This document shows, one piece after another, positions 1-8,617 of a stretch of 64,000 bases of DNA. This stretch comes from Roseomonas mucosa. GTDB taxonomy: Bacteria > Pseudomonadota > Alphaproteobacteria > Acetobacterales > Acetobacteraceae. A program made the position numbers and the translations under genes. The stretch lies in the NCBI GenBank assembly GCA_945878375.1, contig CAMDWG010000002.1, positions 186,001 through 250,000 on the forward strand. The letters run 5' to 3'. Positions within the stretch are counted from its first letter, which is position 1. The number at the start of each line of letters is the position of its first letter. The notes under the pieces were generated by a model, which did not search any database, was not told the origin of the DNA, and was given only the letters and a program-made list of their open reading frames with translations.

Positions 1-1049
1 CGGTCCAGCGCGATGCGGCCCTGCGGCGGGTTCGGCAGCAGCGCGGGCGTGGCGGGGGCGGCGACTTCGGGCCGGATCGCCAGCAATTCCAGCAGCCGGT
101 CGGCGGCGGCGGCGGCGCGCTGGATCTCGCCCCACAACTCGCTGACGCTCGCGCCGGCGCTGGCTGCCAGCACGGCGTAGAAGACGAAGGCGGCAAGCTG
201 CCCGCCGGACATGCGCCCTGCCACCACATCATGCCCGCCGACCCAGAGCGCGAAGGTGATGGCCCCGAAGCCGAGCAGGATCACCGCCAGGATCAGCGCG
301 GCGCGGGACGCCACGCGACGCAGCGCGGCGGCAACCGAGAGCTCCGTCTCCGCCGCGAAGCGGGCGCGTTCGGTGGGCTCCTGGGTGAAGGCCTGCACGG
401 TGCGCAGGCCGTTCAGCGTCTCCTCCGCCCGCGCGGCGAGGTCCGCGATGCGGTCCTGCGCGGTCCGGGACAGCTTCCTCTCCCGCCGCCCGAACAGCAC
501 CAGCGGCACCACCACCAGCGGCAGCACCAGCGCCACGATGCCCGCGAGCTTGAGGGAGGTCGCGGCCATCATCGCCAGCGCGCCCGCGCCCGTCACTGCG
601 TTCCGCAACCCCATCGAGATCGCGGAGCCAACGAGGGATTGCAGCAGCGCCACATCCGCGGTCATGCGCGACAGGATGTCGCCGGTGCGCGCGGTATCGA
701 GGAAGGACGGGCTGAGCCCCAGCACATGGTCGTAGACGCGCTTGCGGATATCCGCCGCGACCCGTTCCCCGAGCCAGGAGACCAGGAAGTATCGCGTGGA
801 GGTGGCAATGGCGAGGCCCGCCACGATCGCCACCATAAGGCCCGCCGCCGCATCCAGCCCTGGCCCGCTGCCGGGGCCGAGCCCGGTGTCGATCAGCCGC
901 GCGACCCCCTGGCCCAGCGCGAGGGTCAGCAGGGACGCGCACAGTAGCGCCGCGCCCGCGCCGATGGCGCGCGGCAGATAGGGACGGAGATGCGGGAGCA
1001 GCAGCCCGAGTGCCACCAGCGGCGCGCGGTTGGGGGAGGGGGCGGTCAC
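1..1049 (-). CDS. ABC exporter, fused permease/ATPase (MsbA/multidrug type), C-terminus outside window
   Basis: Only the N-terminal ~349 codons are visible; the gene runs off the left edge. The translation reads as an ABC type-1 exporter transmembrane domain: several hydrophobic helices, the coupling-helix style phrase VYDHVLGLSPSFLDT, then TGDILSRMTADVALLQS and LNGLRTVQAFTQEPTE, which are typical of MsbA/LmrA-type half-transporters. The nucleotide-binding domain would lie beyond position 1. I chose the GTG at 1049 because the transmembrane domain begins soon after it; a TTG lies three codons upstream. These half-transporters export lipids or drugs from the inner membrane. The substrate cannot be told from the sequence. 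It points the same way as the TRAP genes but is separated from them by 43 bases. Confidence 0.85.
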   Translation of the reverse strand, partial: MTAPSPNRAPLVALGLLLPHLRPYLPRAIGAGAALLCASLLTLALGQGVARLIDTGLGPGSGPGLDAAAGLMVAIVAGLAIATSTRYFLVSWLGERVAADIRKRVYDHVLGLSPSFLDTARTGDILSRMTADVALLQSLVGSAISMGLRNAVTGAGALAMMAATSLKLAGIVALVLPLVVVPLVLFGRRERKLSRTAQDRIADLAARAEETLNGLRTVQAFTQEPTERARFAAETELSVAAALRRVASRAALILAVILLGFGAITFALWVGGHDVVAGRMSGGQLAAFVFYAVLAASAGASVSELWGEIQRAAAAADRLLELLAIRPEVAAPATPALLPNPPQGRIALD

Positions 1050-1092
1050 GCCAGCCAAGGTGAGCCTGCCCGCCCCCTCTCGCAAGACAGCG

Positions 1093-2412
1093 CTACTTCA
1101 GGAAGTCCGGCTCCAGCAGGCGCGGCAGGAACAGCGCCACATCCGGCCACAGGATCAGAAGGGCGAGGACGCCGAGCATCGGCAGCAGCATGAGGCAGGT
1201 GTCCTTCAGCACATCCATCACCCGGACCCCCGCGACGGCGCAGGATATCAGCAGGCATAGCCCATAGGGCGGCGTGACCAGCCCGAAGGCGAGGCTGACG
1301 ATGCCGACCATCGCGAAGTGGATCGGGTGCATCCCCGCCGCTTCCGCCACCGGCTGGAGGATGGTGCCGACGATGATGATGGCCGGGATCGCATCCAGGA
1401 AGCAGCCCACGACCAGGAAGACGCCGGCGATGAAGAAGCCGGTCAGGATCGGCCCCATCTCCCACGCCGAGACGCCGGAGAGCAGCGCTTCCGGGATCTT
1501 GTAGAAGGCGAGCAGCCAGCCGAAGGCGCTGGCCGTGCCGACGCAGAACAGCGTGATGGCGGCAAACCGCCCTGTCTCGCTGAAGGCGGTCCAGAGGCCC
1601 TTCAGCTTCATCTCCCGGTACACGATGACCGAGAGGATCATGGCGTAGAGCACCGCGATGCAGGCGGCTTCCGTCGCGGTGAACCAGCCGAAGATCTTGC
1701 CGCCGATGATGATGAAGGGGGTCATTAGCGCGGGCAGCGAGACGAACAGCGCCGAGCCGAACTCGCCCCAGGTCGCCTTGCCATAGGTCGGGTAGCCGCG
1801 CGCCTTCGCATAGGCATGCACGGTCGCCATCTGCACGAGGCCCAGCAGCAGGCCGGGGATCACGCCCGCCAGGAACAGCCCGCCGATCGAGACCGTCAGC
1901 ACGCCGCCCCAGACGATCATCATGATCGAGGGCGGGATGATCGCCGCCAGCACCGCGGAGACGGCGGTGATCGCGACGGAGAAGGAGACGTCGTAGCCTT
2001 CCCGCCGCTGCGCCTCGATGAACATCTTGCCCTGGCTGGCGGCGTCGGCCGTGGAACTGCCGGAGATACCGGCGAAGAAGATCGACAGAACCACGTTGAT
2101 CTGCGCAAGGCTGCCCGGCAGGTGGCCGACCATGGCGCGCGACAGGCGGATCAGGCGGTCGGTGATGCCGCCGATGGTCATCAGGTTCGCCGCCAGCAGG
2201 AAGAAGGGCACGGCGAGCAGGATGAAGCTGTTATAGGCGTTGAACGTCTCCTGCACGAGGATCATCGGCCAGAGCCGGTCCTCGATCAGCAGCGGTGGCA
2301 GGCAGGCGAGGCCGAGCGCGACCGCGACGGGTACGCGCAGCGCGAGCATCCCGAAGAAGCCGCCGAACAGCATCCAGGCGGCCGTGCCGGGGTCGATGAC
2401 ATTGCCGCCCAT
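1093..2412 (-). CDS. dctM: TRAP transporter large permease subunit (DctM family)
   Basis: A 439-residue, almost wholly hydrophobic protein with the DctM look: FGMLALRVPVAVALG near the N-terminus, FFAGISGSSTADAASQG (the conserved GxSGSSxADAA region), IPPSIMMIVWG, and LVTPPYGLCLLI near the end. It is the ion-coupled membrane channel of a TRAP importer, driven by the sodium or proton gradient. The start is ATG 2412; it overlaps the dctQ stop by one base (TGATG), which implies translational coupling. The frame stays open upstream, but that part is out-of-frame dctQ sequence. The substrate is probably a carboxylate but is not determined here. Confidence 0.93.
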   Translation of the reverse strand: MGGNVIDPGTAAWMLFGGFFGMLALRVPVAVALGLACLPPLLIEDRLWPMILVQETFNAYNSFILLAVPFFLLAANLMTIGGITDRLIRLSRAMVGHLPGSLAQINVVLSIFFAGISGSSTADAASQGKMFIEAQRREGYDVSFSVAITAVSAVLAAIIPPSIMMIVWGGVLTVSIGGLFLAGVIPGLLLGLVQMATVHAYAKARGYPTYGKATWGEFGSALFVSLPALMTPFIIIGGKIFGWFTATEAACIAVLYAMILSVIVYREMKLKGLWTAFSETGRFAAITLFCVGTASAFGWLLAFYKIPEALLSGVSAWEMGPILTGFFIAGVFLVVGCFLDAIPAIIIVGTILQPVAEAAGMHPIHFAMVGIVSLAFGLVTPPYGLCLLISCAVAGVRVMDVLKDTCLMLLPMLGVLALLILWPDVALFLPRLLEPDFLK

Positions 2413-2927
2413 CACGGCTGCTCCCTTTCGCCGTGGATGAGCACCTGCACATCGTCCCACATCCGCTCGCCCTGGAAGATGATCCAGGTGAGGCCCGCGA
2501 TGGGCCAGGCCATGTGGATGGTCCAGAGCGGCAATTCCGCCAGTTCGCTGATGCGGAACCAGGCGGTGTCGGTGAATTCCCACCCCCACCACAGGAAGAC
2601 AACGGCCATCGCCAGCACGAACAAGCCGGCGAGGATGTCCATCGCCGCCTTGATGCGGCCGCGCAGGACGGGGAAGAGATCGACCGTGAAATGCGTGCCT
2701 TCCCGCACGCCGACCATCGACCCGATCATGATCATCCAGACCAGCAGGAAGCGCGAGAGTTCCTCGGTCCAGATGTAGCGCGGGATGATTTCTGTGAAGC
2801 GCGCGAAGATCTGCATGGCAACGGGCACGATGATGATCGCGACGGTCAGGACCAGCAGCAGGTCGAGCACCCGGCTGTAGAGGAAGCTCATGCGGCGCAG
2901 AAAGCCGCGCGCGCCGGGGTGCGGCAT
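2412..2927 (-). CDS. dctQ: TRAP transporter small permease subunit (DctQ family)
   Basis: A 171-residue protein with four predicted membrane segments, as expected for DctQ: VLDLLLVLTVAIIIVPV, then YIWTEELSRFLLVWMIMIGS (the family signature WxEExxRxLxVWxxxxG), then VREGTHFTVD, and a C-terminal helix pair. DctQ binds DctM and is needed for transport. The start is taken at 2927; an internal Met at residue 13 (MSFLYSR) is a possible alternative. It lies between dctP and dctM on the same strand. A strong hairpin at 2959-2994 separates it from dctP. Confidence 0.92.
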   Translation of the reverse strand: MPHPGARGFLRRMSFLYSRVLDLLLVLTVAIIIVPVAMQIFARFTEIIPRYIWTEELSRFLLVWMIMIGSMVGVREGTHFTVDLFPVLRGRIKAAMDILAGLFVLAMAVVFLWWGWEFTDTAWFRISELAELPLWTIHMAWPIAGLTWIIFQGERMWDDVQVLIHGEREQP

Positions 2928-2958
2928 GCGATGGGTCCTTCGGTATCAGTCGGGAAGG

Positions 2959-2994
2959 GGCCGGGGGCGGCGGCGCGGGCCGCCGCCCCCGGCC
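2959..2994 (-). promoter_or_regulatory. Strong intercistronic hairpin between dctP and dctQ
   Basis: A perfect 15-base-pair GC stem (2959-2973 with 2980-2994) with a 6-base loop fills most of the 74-base gap between the dctP stop and the dctQ start. No T-run follows it on the transcribed strand. Such a hairpin can protect the 3' end of the binding-protein message or cause partial termination, so that DctP is made in excess over the permease. That role is inferred from other binding-protein operons. Confidence 0.6.
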
Positions 2995-3001
2995 TTGTGT
3001 C

Positions 3002-4003
3002 CTACGAGGTCAGCGACGCGATACGGCTGTGGATGCTTTCCGCGTCGATCTCCCGCGCATAGGCCGCCATCACCGGCTGCACGGCGGCGTTCATCTGCGC
3101 GCGTTCGGTGAAGGCCACGCGGCGCAGGCGGCCGGCCTGTTCCAGCGCGGTGATCTTCTGGCTGTCCTCGCCGCTCTCGGTCTGGCGGCCGAAGGCGGCG
3201 GCTTCCCGGCCGGCGCGGCGGATCGCTTCCTGCAGCTCGCGCGGCAGGCGGTTCAGCGTCTGCACCGAGAAGCAGAGCGGGCGGATGGTGATGGCGTGTT
3301 CCGTCATCAGCAGGTTCGGCCCGACTTCGTAGAAGCGCATCTGCTCGACGCCCGCGGCCTCGTTCTCGCCGGCCTCGATGACGTTGTTCTGGATGGCGTT
3401 GTAGACCTCGTTATAGGCGATGACCTGCGGGGCCATGCCGATCGCCTGGAAGGTGCGCGACCAGATCGGCGCGCCCTGCACGCGCACGCGAAGCCCGCGC
3501 AGCTGCGCCATGTTGGTGGCCGGGCGGTTCGAGAAGATGTTCCGCACGCCGCCGCCGGCATAGCCGATCAGCGCGACGCGGGCGCGGCGTTCCACCTCAT
3601 CCGCCACGGGCTTGAACAGGTCGCGTTCGATCACCTGGTTCCAATGCGCGAGGTCGCGGAACAGGAAGGGCGCGTCGATGTAAGGCGCGGCGCGGCTGAA
3701 GGTGGACATGTGCGCGGGGCTGACGATGGCGAAATCCACCGCGCGGCCAGCCGACATGTACTCGAAGAACTGCTTCTCGAGGCCGAGCGAGCTGTTGTTG
3801 TGCATCACGAAGTTGATCGGCCGGCCGTAATACTGGCGCACCAGTTCCTGGAACCGCGTCATCGTGCGGTTGAAGACGTGGTCGTCGTTGAACTGGCTGG
3901 CGCCGTTCAGGGTGATCGGGGCCTGCGCGCGCACCACATTCGGTGCGGCGAGCAGACCGGCGGCGCCGATGGCGCCCAGCAATGCACGACGTTGCATGGA
4001 CAT
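3002..4003 (-). CDS. dctP: TRAP transporter periplasmic solute-binding protein (DctP family)
   Basis: A 333-residue protein with an N-terminal export signal starting MSMQRRALLG, followed by a hydrophobic stretch and an Ala-x-Ala type end (VVRAQA); the twin Arg is compatible with Tat or Sec export. The body shows DctP landmarks: SLGLEKQFFEYMSAGRAVDFA (binding-lobe strand/helix), LRGLRVRVQGAPIWSRTFQAI (family phrase around the substrate-binding Arg), VYNAIQNNVIEAGENE, and the late helix FGRQTESGEDSQKI. It captures the substrate in the periplasm and delivers it to DctQM encoded just downstream. The second Met (3997) is an equally good start. Confidence 0.92.
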   Translation of the reverse strand: MSMQRRALLGAIGAAGLLAAPNVVRAQAPITLNGASQFNDDHVFNRTMTRFQELVRQYYGRPINFVMHNNSSLGLEKQFFEYMSAGRAVDFAIVSPAHMSTFSRAAPYIDAPFLFRDLAHWNQVIERDLFKPVADEVERRARVALIGYAGGGVRNIFSNRPATNMAQLRGLRVRVQGAPIWSRTFQAIGMAPQVIAYNEVYNAIQNNVIEAGENEAAGVEQMRFYEVGPNLLMTEHAITIRPLCFSVQTLNRLPRELQEAIRRAGREAAAFGRQTESGEDSQKITALEQAGRLRRVAFTERAQMNAAVQPVMAAYAREIDAESIHSRIASLTS

Positions 4004-4170
4004 TCTCCCTCAAGGTGCCGGATCTTGTCCCCGGCTTGCGGCGGGGAGCGTAAGCCGGTCCGGCCCCGCTTGGGAACTGTCCAGTTCCGCCTTCGGGCTC
4101 TCTCCGCTCATTGCAAATGCGTCAGGTGGGCCGCCGTTCCGTCTTGGCACCGTGCCGTGCGGGCGCTGCC

Positions 4171-5463
4171 TCAGCGCCAGATGGCGGGGCGGACGGCGGC
4201 GGCGTTCAGCACGCCATAGGCCGTGAGGCCCAGCGCGACGGCGGCGAATTGCGCCTCGATCCCGAGGGGCGCGGCGAGCAGCGCGCCGCCACCCACCGCG
4301 ATGAGGAGCCGCGCCAGTGCGCCGGCCAGGGGCCAGGCCATGCGGCCCGCGCCTTGGCCCGCGAAATACATCGCCATGCCCAACCCGAAGGCGCCATAGG
4401 CCGGGCCGATCAGCCGCAGCGCCTGGGTCGCGATTGCCAAGACCTCGGCATCGTCGGTGAAGGCGCTGATGAAGGTTGCGGGAAAGATCGCCACCGCCGC
4501 GCCGCAGGCGCCCGCCAGCACAAAGGCCATCGCGCCGCCGGTCCAGGCGAGCCGCCGCGCTTCCGCCCAATCGCCCGCGCCCACCGCGCGACCGACCAGC
4601 GCCGTGAGCGCGGAGCCGATCCCGAATGCGACCGGGATCATCAGGAATTCGAGCCGCGCGGAAATGCCATAGGCCGCCACCGCCGCCGCCCCCTGCGCGG
4701 CCAGCTGTGCCGTCACCAGGATCGTCGTCAGATTCGCCAGCGCCGCGAGGCCGCAGGCGACGAGGCCGACCGAGAGGATGCGTGCGAACAGCGCCCCCTG
4801 GGGGCGCAGTCGCAGCCGCGGCGTGAAGCCTGCCCCGCCGCGCAGCACGACCACGCCCATCGCCACCGCCGCCGCCCAGAATACCGCGGCATAGGCGACC
4901 CCAAGCCCGGCGAGCCCCATGCCGAAGGGCTCCACCAGCGCCCAGGCCAAGGGCGGATAGGCACCCCAGGCCAGCGCCAGCACGCGTGCCGCCAGCGCAT
5001 GCCGCCCGCAGCCCCGCAGCACGGAGGCCAGCGTGTTCGCCAGCCAGACCGGCAGCGCGCCGGCGCCGAACAACCAGATCGCGTAAGCTGCGGCGGCCTG
5101 CGCGGCATCCGGCCCCCCGATCCAGCCCAGCAGGGCCCGCGGCGCGAAGGCGAGCGGGATGGCGAAGCAGGCGGCGGCGGCGCTGGCGATCAGCACCGCA
5201 TGCAGCACCAGCGCCGCGGCTTCATCCCGCCGCCCCGCGCCCAGCGCGCGCGCCACGGCGGATGCGACGCCGCCGCCCATCGCGCCGGCCGACATCATCT
5301 GCATCAGCAGAGCGAAGGGCAGCACCACCGCCCAGCCGGCCAGCGCCGCCGTGCCCTGCCGGGCGGCGAGCCAGGTCTCGAACAGCTGCGCCACGATCTG
5401 CAGCAGGGAGACCAGCGCCGTCGGCGCCGCCAGCGCCAGGATGGCGCGCAGCCGCCGCTTCAT
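4171..5463 (-). CDS. MATE-family multidrug efflux transporter
   Basis: 430 residues from the ATG at 5463, with about twelve hydrophobic helices in two similar halves, as in MATE/NorM pumps. Typical phrases are PTALVSLLQIVAQLFETW near the start and YGISARLEFLMIPVAFGIG with GRAVGAGDWAEARRLAW in the second half (the conserved GxxxGxxxxxxA motif). MATE proteins are cation antiporters that export drugs or metabolites. The open frame extends upstream of 5463, but those 31 codons are Cys- and Arg-rich and not membrane-like, so MKRRLRA is preferred. Nothing nearby tells the substrate. Confidence 0.88.
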   Translation of the reverse strand: MKRRLRAILALAAPTALVSLLQIVAQLFETWLAARQGTAALAGWAVVLPFALLMQMMSAGAMGGGVASAVARALGAGRRDEAAALVLHAVLIASAAAACFAIPLAFAPRALLGWIGGPDAAQAAAAYAIWLFGAGALPVWLANTLASVLRGCGRHALAARVLALAWGAYPPLAWALVEPFGMGLAGLGVAYAAVFWAAAVAMGVVVLRGGAGFTPRLRLRPQGALFARILSVGLVACGLAALANLTTILVTAQLAAQGAAAVAAYGISARLEFLMIPVAFGIGSALTALVGRAVGAGDWAEARRLAWTGGAMAFVLAGACGAAVAIFPATFISAFTDDAEVLAIATQALRLIGPAYGAFGLGMAMYFAGQGAGRMAWPLAGALARLLIAVGGGALLAAPLGIEAQFAAVALGLTAYGVLNAAAVRPAIWR

Positions 5464-5628
5464 GCTCAGGCAACCCGGCCGGGCGCAGGGCTGAAGCGCG
5501 CCACACCCACCGCATGCACCGAGATGCCGCAAGCCGCCATGCCGAAGCCTCCGCACCTGGCCGGATGATGCGCCACGCAGCGCCGCCAGGCCAGGGTTTC
5601 CCGCGAAGGCTCGCGGCGCGGCGGAAGG

Positions 5629-6078
5629 TCAGACCCTGGGGCGGGCCCTCAGCTCGTCGCGGATCTCGGCCAGCAGGGCCTCGGTCGGGGTCGGGGGCTT
5701 CTCGCTGGCTTCCTCGCGGACCTTGAGCTTGGTCAGCACCTTCAGCAGCCAGAAGATGGCCATGGCCACGATCAGGAACTTGATGATCGCGTTGATGAAG
5801 ACACCGACGCCCAGCACCGCCGCGCCGGCTTCGCGCGTGGCGTCCAGCGAGGCCCTGCGCTCGCCGCTCAGCACGATGAACAGGTTCGAGAAGTCGATGC
5901 CGCCGATCAGCAGGCCGATGATCGGGTTGATCAGGTCCTCGACCAGGGAGCCCACGATGGTCGTGAAGGCGGCACCGATGACGATGCCGACCGCCAGGTC
6001 GATCACATTGCCCCGCAGGATGAACTTCTTGAACTCGGCCAGCCAGGCCGGCTCCTTCAGCGGTATCGGCGATTCCAT
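5629..6078 (-). CDS. mscL: Large-conductance mechanosensitive channel MscL
   Basis: 149 residues, normal for MscL. The N-terminal amphipathic helix (LAEFKKFILRGNVIDLAVG) and first pore helix (VIIGAAFTTIVGSLVEDLINP-like text) match the family closely, followed by a periplasmic loop, a second helix (VGVFINAIIKFLIVAMAIFW) and a cytoplasmic C-terminal helix with PPTPTEALLAEIRDELR. It opens under membrane tension to release solutes on hypo-osmotic shock. The gene is monocistronic by spacing, with an AT-richer stretch upstream near 6125-6150 that could hold its promoter. Confidence 0.97.
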   Translation of the reverse strand: MESPIPLKEPAWLAEFKKFILRGNVIDLAVGIVIGAAFTTIVGSLVEDLINPIIGLLIGGIDFSNLFIVLSGERRASLDATREAGAAVLGVGVFINAIIKFLIVAMAIFWLLKVLTKLKVREEASEKPPTPTEALLAEIRDELRARPRV

Positions 6079-6198
6079 CGTGTTCTCCTCGGGTGTCCGG
6101 GACTGGCTGAATCCGTCCTCCTTGCGAAATTAATCTGTTTCGATATCGCCGCGCCAGGGGGGCGGCGCACGGTCGCCGCTTGCGGGATCGTCCCGGTC
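6079..6198. promoter_or_regulatory. Divergent promoter region between mscL and the GST gene
   Basis: This 120-base gap contains one of the few AT-rich patches of the region (about 6125-6148), including a short inverted repeat with arms CGAAA/TTTCG. It is the likely promoter area for mscL on the minus strand and the GST gene on the plus strand. No exact -35/-10 pair can be assigned with confidence. Confidence 0.35.
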
Positions 6199-6939
6199 GT
6201 GCCCATTGTGCTTCTGTCGCAGACGCCGTTGGGGAGCGGTCCGAAGCGCGTGATCCGCTTGGTCATCGGGGCCCGTTGGTCCTCGTCATGGACGATGCGT
6301 TCCTGGCTGGCGTGCAGGCTTTCGGGCCTGCACTTCGGGATGGAGACGCTTTGCCTGCCGGGTGCCGAGGGCGCTGAGAAGCCCGCCAAGGCGTCCTCCA
6401 CCGGCCTGATCCCGGTGCTGGAGCATGACGGCTTCCTGGTCACGGATCCCATCGCCATCGCCGAATACCTGTGGGAACTGGCGCCGGGCTGCGCCATCTG
6501 GCCCGCCGATCTTCGGGCGCGCACGGCGGCGCGCATGTCGGCGGCCGAGGTGCATGCCCATTTCGCCGAGCTGCGCGCGGCGCTGCCGATGAACCTCGTC
6601 AAGCGCTGGCCGATCCGCAACGGCATCCCGTCCCATGTGAAGCTGATCGGGCGTCCTGGCGTCGCCGCGCAATTGGCGCGGGTGCAGGACAGCTGGCGGC
6701 AGGTGCGGGCGGCCTGGGGCGGGGGCGGGCCCTACCTGTTCGGTGCCGAATTCTGCTTCGCGGATGCGATGTGGGCGCCGATGGCCAGCCGCTTCCGGAC
6801 CTATTCGGTGGCGCTTCAGCCCGACGCGCAGGCCTATGCCGATGCCGTGCTGTCCCACCCCCTGGTCGCCGAATGGGTCGCGGCCGCGGAGGCAGAGGCG
6901 CGGGTGATCGGGTGGGAGGCCTGCGCCGCCTGGCCCTGA
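6199..6939 (+). CDS. Glutathione S-transferase family protein
   Basis: 246 residues. The N-terminal thioredoxin-like half has the phrase LVIGARWSSSWTMRSWLA, matching a GST subgroup in which Ser-Ser-Trp lies at the active site, and later GLIPVLEHDGFLVTDPIAIAEYL, the glutathione-binding region with cis-Pro. The C-terminal half is helical, with SAAEVHAHFAELRAALPMN. Likely a cytosolic glutathione-dependent transferase or detoxification enzyme; the substrate is unknown. The start is uncertain: GTG 6199 gives about 17 extra residues ahead of the domain, while GTG 6250 begins directly at the first strand. Confidence 0.85.
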   Translation: MPIVLLSQTPLGSGPKRVIRLVIGARWSSSWTMRSWLACRLSGLHFGMETLCLPGAEGAEKPAKASSTGLIPVLEHDGFLVTDPIAIAEYLWELAPGCAIWPADLRARTAARMSAAEVHAHFAELRAALPMNLVKRWPIRNGIPSHVKLIGRPGVAAQLARVQDSWRQVRAAWGGGGPYLFGAEFCFADAMWAPMASRFRTYSVALQPDAQAYADAVLSHPLVAEWVAAAEAEARVIGWEACAAWP

Positions 6940-6960
6940 CCGGAGGCCGGCCGCGATCCT

Positions 6961-7689
6961 TCAGTCAACGCCGGCGCGTTCATGCTCCGGCTTCGGCGCG
7001 GGCGGGCGGAGCGCATTGGCCGCTTCGGCCCGGGCGCCGAGCTTCTCCAGCATGAAGGCGCGCCAATAGGGCCGGGGCGCCACGACGATCCGGCCCGGCC
7101 CGGTGAAGACGCGCAGCGCCCTTTCGCCCGACAGCCAGGACCCGATCAGCGACCGCGCCGGGCGGCGCACGCGATAGGTCACCTCCGCGCTGCGGGCGAT
7201 CACCACGCCCTTGCCTTCGGCGGCATAGGTCTCGCCCTTGGCGAGTTCCATCTCTCGCGTGGGGCCGCGGGCGGTCAGGACCACGCGGCCCTCGCCGGTC
7301 ACGCGGGTGCAGAAATCGATGAAGCCATCCCCCGCCCAGAGCGCGTTCAGCATCCGCTCCCGGTACACGCTGACATGGATCTCGTCGTCTGAAGCCCAGT
7401 AGGCGCCGCGTTCGAGGATCCAGCTTTCGCCGCGCAGTTCCATGACGTGGAAGCCGCCGACCGAGGATTCCAGCACGACGTCGCCCGTGCCGGTCAGCAG
7501 GGGCCGCACCGCGCGTTCCTCCGACAGCGACGCGGTGACCATGGTGCCGACCGAGGGGATGCTCGCCTGCAGGACGATACGGCCGTGATAGGCCGCGAGC
7601 GCCCCGGCCTCGATCCGGACGCTGTCGTCATCGAGGCGGATGCGCACGAAGCGCACGCCCTCATCCTCGACGACGCTGAACTGCGCCAT
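6961..7689 (-). CDS. AIM24-like beta-structured protein of unknown function
   Basis: 242 residues with strand-rich text and no membrane helix. Phrases such as VRIEAGALAAYHGRI, LLTGTGDVVLESSVGGFHVMEL, WILERGAYWAS and LWAGDGFIDFCTRVTGEGRVVLTARG resemble the AIM24/TIGR00266 family, which folds as a double-stranded beta-helix-like barrel. The molecular role in bacteria is not known. It is divergent from the DUF4239 gene (118 bases apart) and converges on the GST gene. Confidence 0.7.
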   Translation of the reverse strand: MAQFSVVEDEGVRFVRIRLDDDSVRIEAGALAAYHGRIVLQASIPSVGTMVTASLSEERAVRPLLTGTGDVVLESSVGGFHVMELRGESWILERGAYWASDDEIHVSVYRERMLNALWAGDGFIDFCTRVTGEGRVVLTARGPTREMELAKGETYAAEGKGVVIARSAEVTYRVRRPARSLIGSWLSGERALRVFTGPGRIVVAPRPYWRAFMLEKLGARAEAANALRPPAPKPEHERAGVD

Positions 7690-7807
7690 GCCAGCCTCTT
7701 CCCTGCCGGGGCGGCCGGGCGGACGGTCGTGTTGACCGCGTTGCCATGCCGCAATATTCCGAAGCCGTGCCCGCGCATCGCGGCGCCGTCAAGACAGGAC
7801 CGCCCCG

Positions 7808-8617
7808 GTGCCGAACTGGCTGCTTGAGATACTGGATCCGCTGCCGCTGCCCACGGCCGCGATGTATTTCTCGCTGTTCTTCCTGGTGGTCGCCTGGACG
7901 GGCGTGATCTTCGTGCGGCCCTTCTTCCGGCTCTGGCTCCGCAGCCAGGCGCGGTTGAACGAGGTGGTGACCGCCGCCAGCGCCGGCTTCTACCTGTTCT
8001 ATGGCCTGCTGCTCGGCCTGCTCTCTGTCGCCGCCTACAGCAATGCGCGCGACATCAGCGGCTTCGCGGGGCGGGAGGCGGCGGAACTCGTCTCCATCTA
8101 CCGCTCCACCACCTCCTACCCCGAAGCGGTGCGGGAGGAGGTGCGGCACCTGCTGCGCGACTACACGGTCTATGTCGTGGATCGCGAATGGCCTTCCTAC
8201 CAGGAAGGCCGCGTGCCGCTCGGCGGCTACAACCGCCTGCAGGCGATCCGGGAAACGCTGCTGGCCTTCGAGCCGCAGACGCGGACGCAGGAAATCACGC
8301 ACACCTCCGTGCTGAAATCCTTCAACGACATGGTCACGCTGCGACAGCAGCGGCTGGCGGGGGTGGATGCCTCGATCCCGGGGGCGCTTTGGTACACGGT
8401 CGCGATCGGCGGGTTGATCACCGTGGTGTTCCTGCTGCTGCTGGACATGCGGCTTGGGCTGCACCTGTTCACCACCGGGATGATCACGACCTTCCTGGGG
8501 CTGATGGTGTTCATCATCTACGCGCAGGACCGGCCGCTGCGGAACGAGATCGGCGCCTCCGCGGCCCCCTTCGCCGCGGCCTATGAGATGGTGATGCGGT
8601 GGGACGACACGCCATGA
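7808..8617 (+). CDS. DUF4239-type integral membrane protein
   Basis: 269 residues starting from a GTG. It has two N-terminal membrane helices (YFSLFFLVVAWTGVIFV and FYLFYGLLLGLLSVAA), a soluble central part containing REEVRHLLRDYTVYVV and SVLKSFNDMVTLRQQRLAG, and two C-terminal helices (VAIGGLITVVFLLLLDM and FTTGMITTFLGLMVFIIYA). This 2+2 topology with a central helical domain matches the DUF4239 (bestrophin-like) family; channel function is only inferred. The stop overlaps the next start (ATGA), so the TAXI receptor gene is translationally coupled. Confidence 0.7.
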   Translation: MPNWLLEILDPLPLPTAAMYFSLFFLVVAWTGVIFVRPFFRLWLRSQARLNEVVTAASAGFYLFYGLLLGLLSVAAYSNARDISGFAGREAAELVSIYRSTTSYPEAVREEVRHLLRDYTVYVVDREWPSYQEGRVPLGGYNRLQAIRETLLAFEPQTRTQEITHTSVLKSFNDMVTLRQQRLAGVDASIPGALWYTVAIGGLITVVFLLLLDMRLGLHLFTTGMITTFLGLMVFIIYAQDRPLRNEIGASAAPFAAAYEMVMRWDDTP

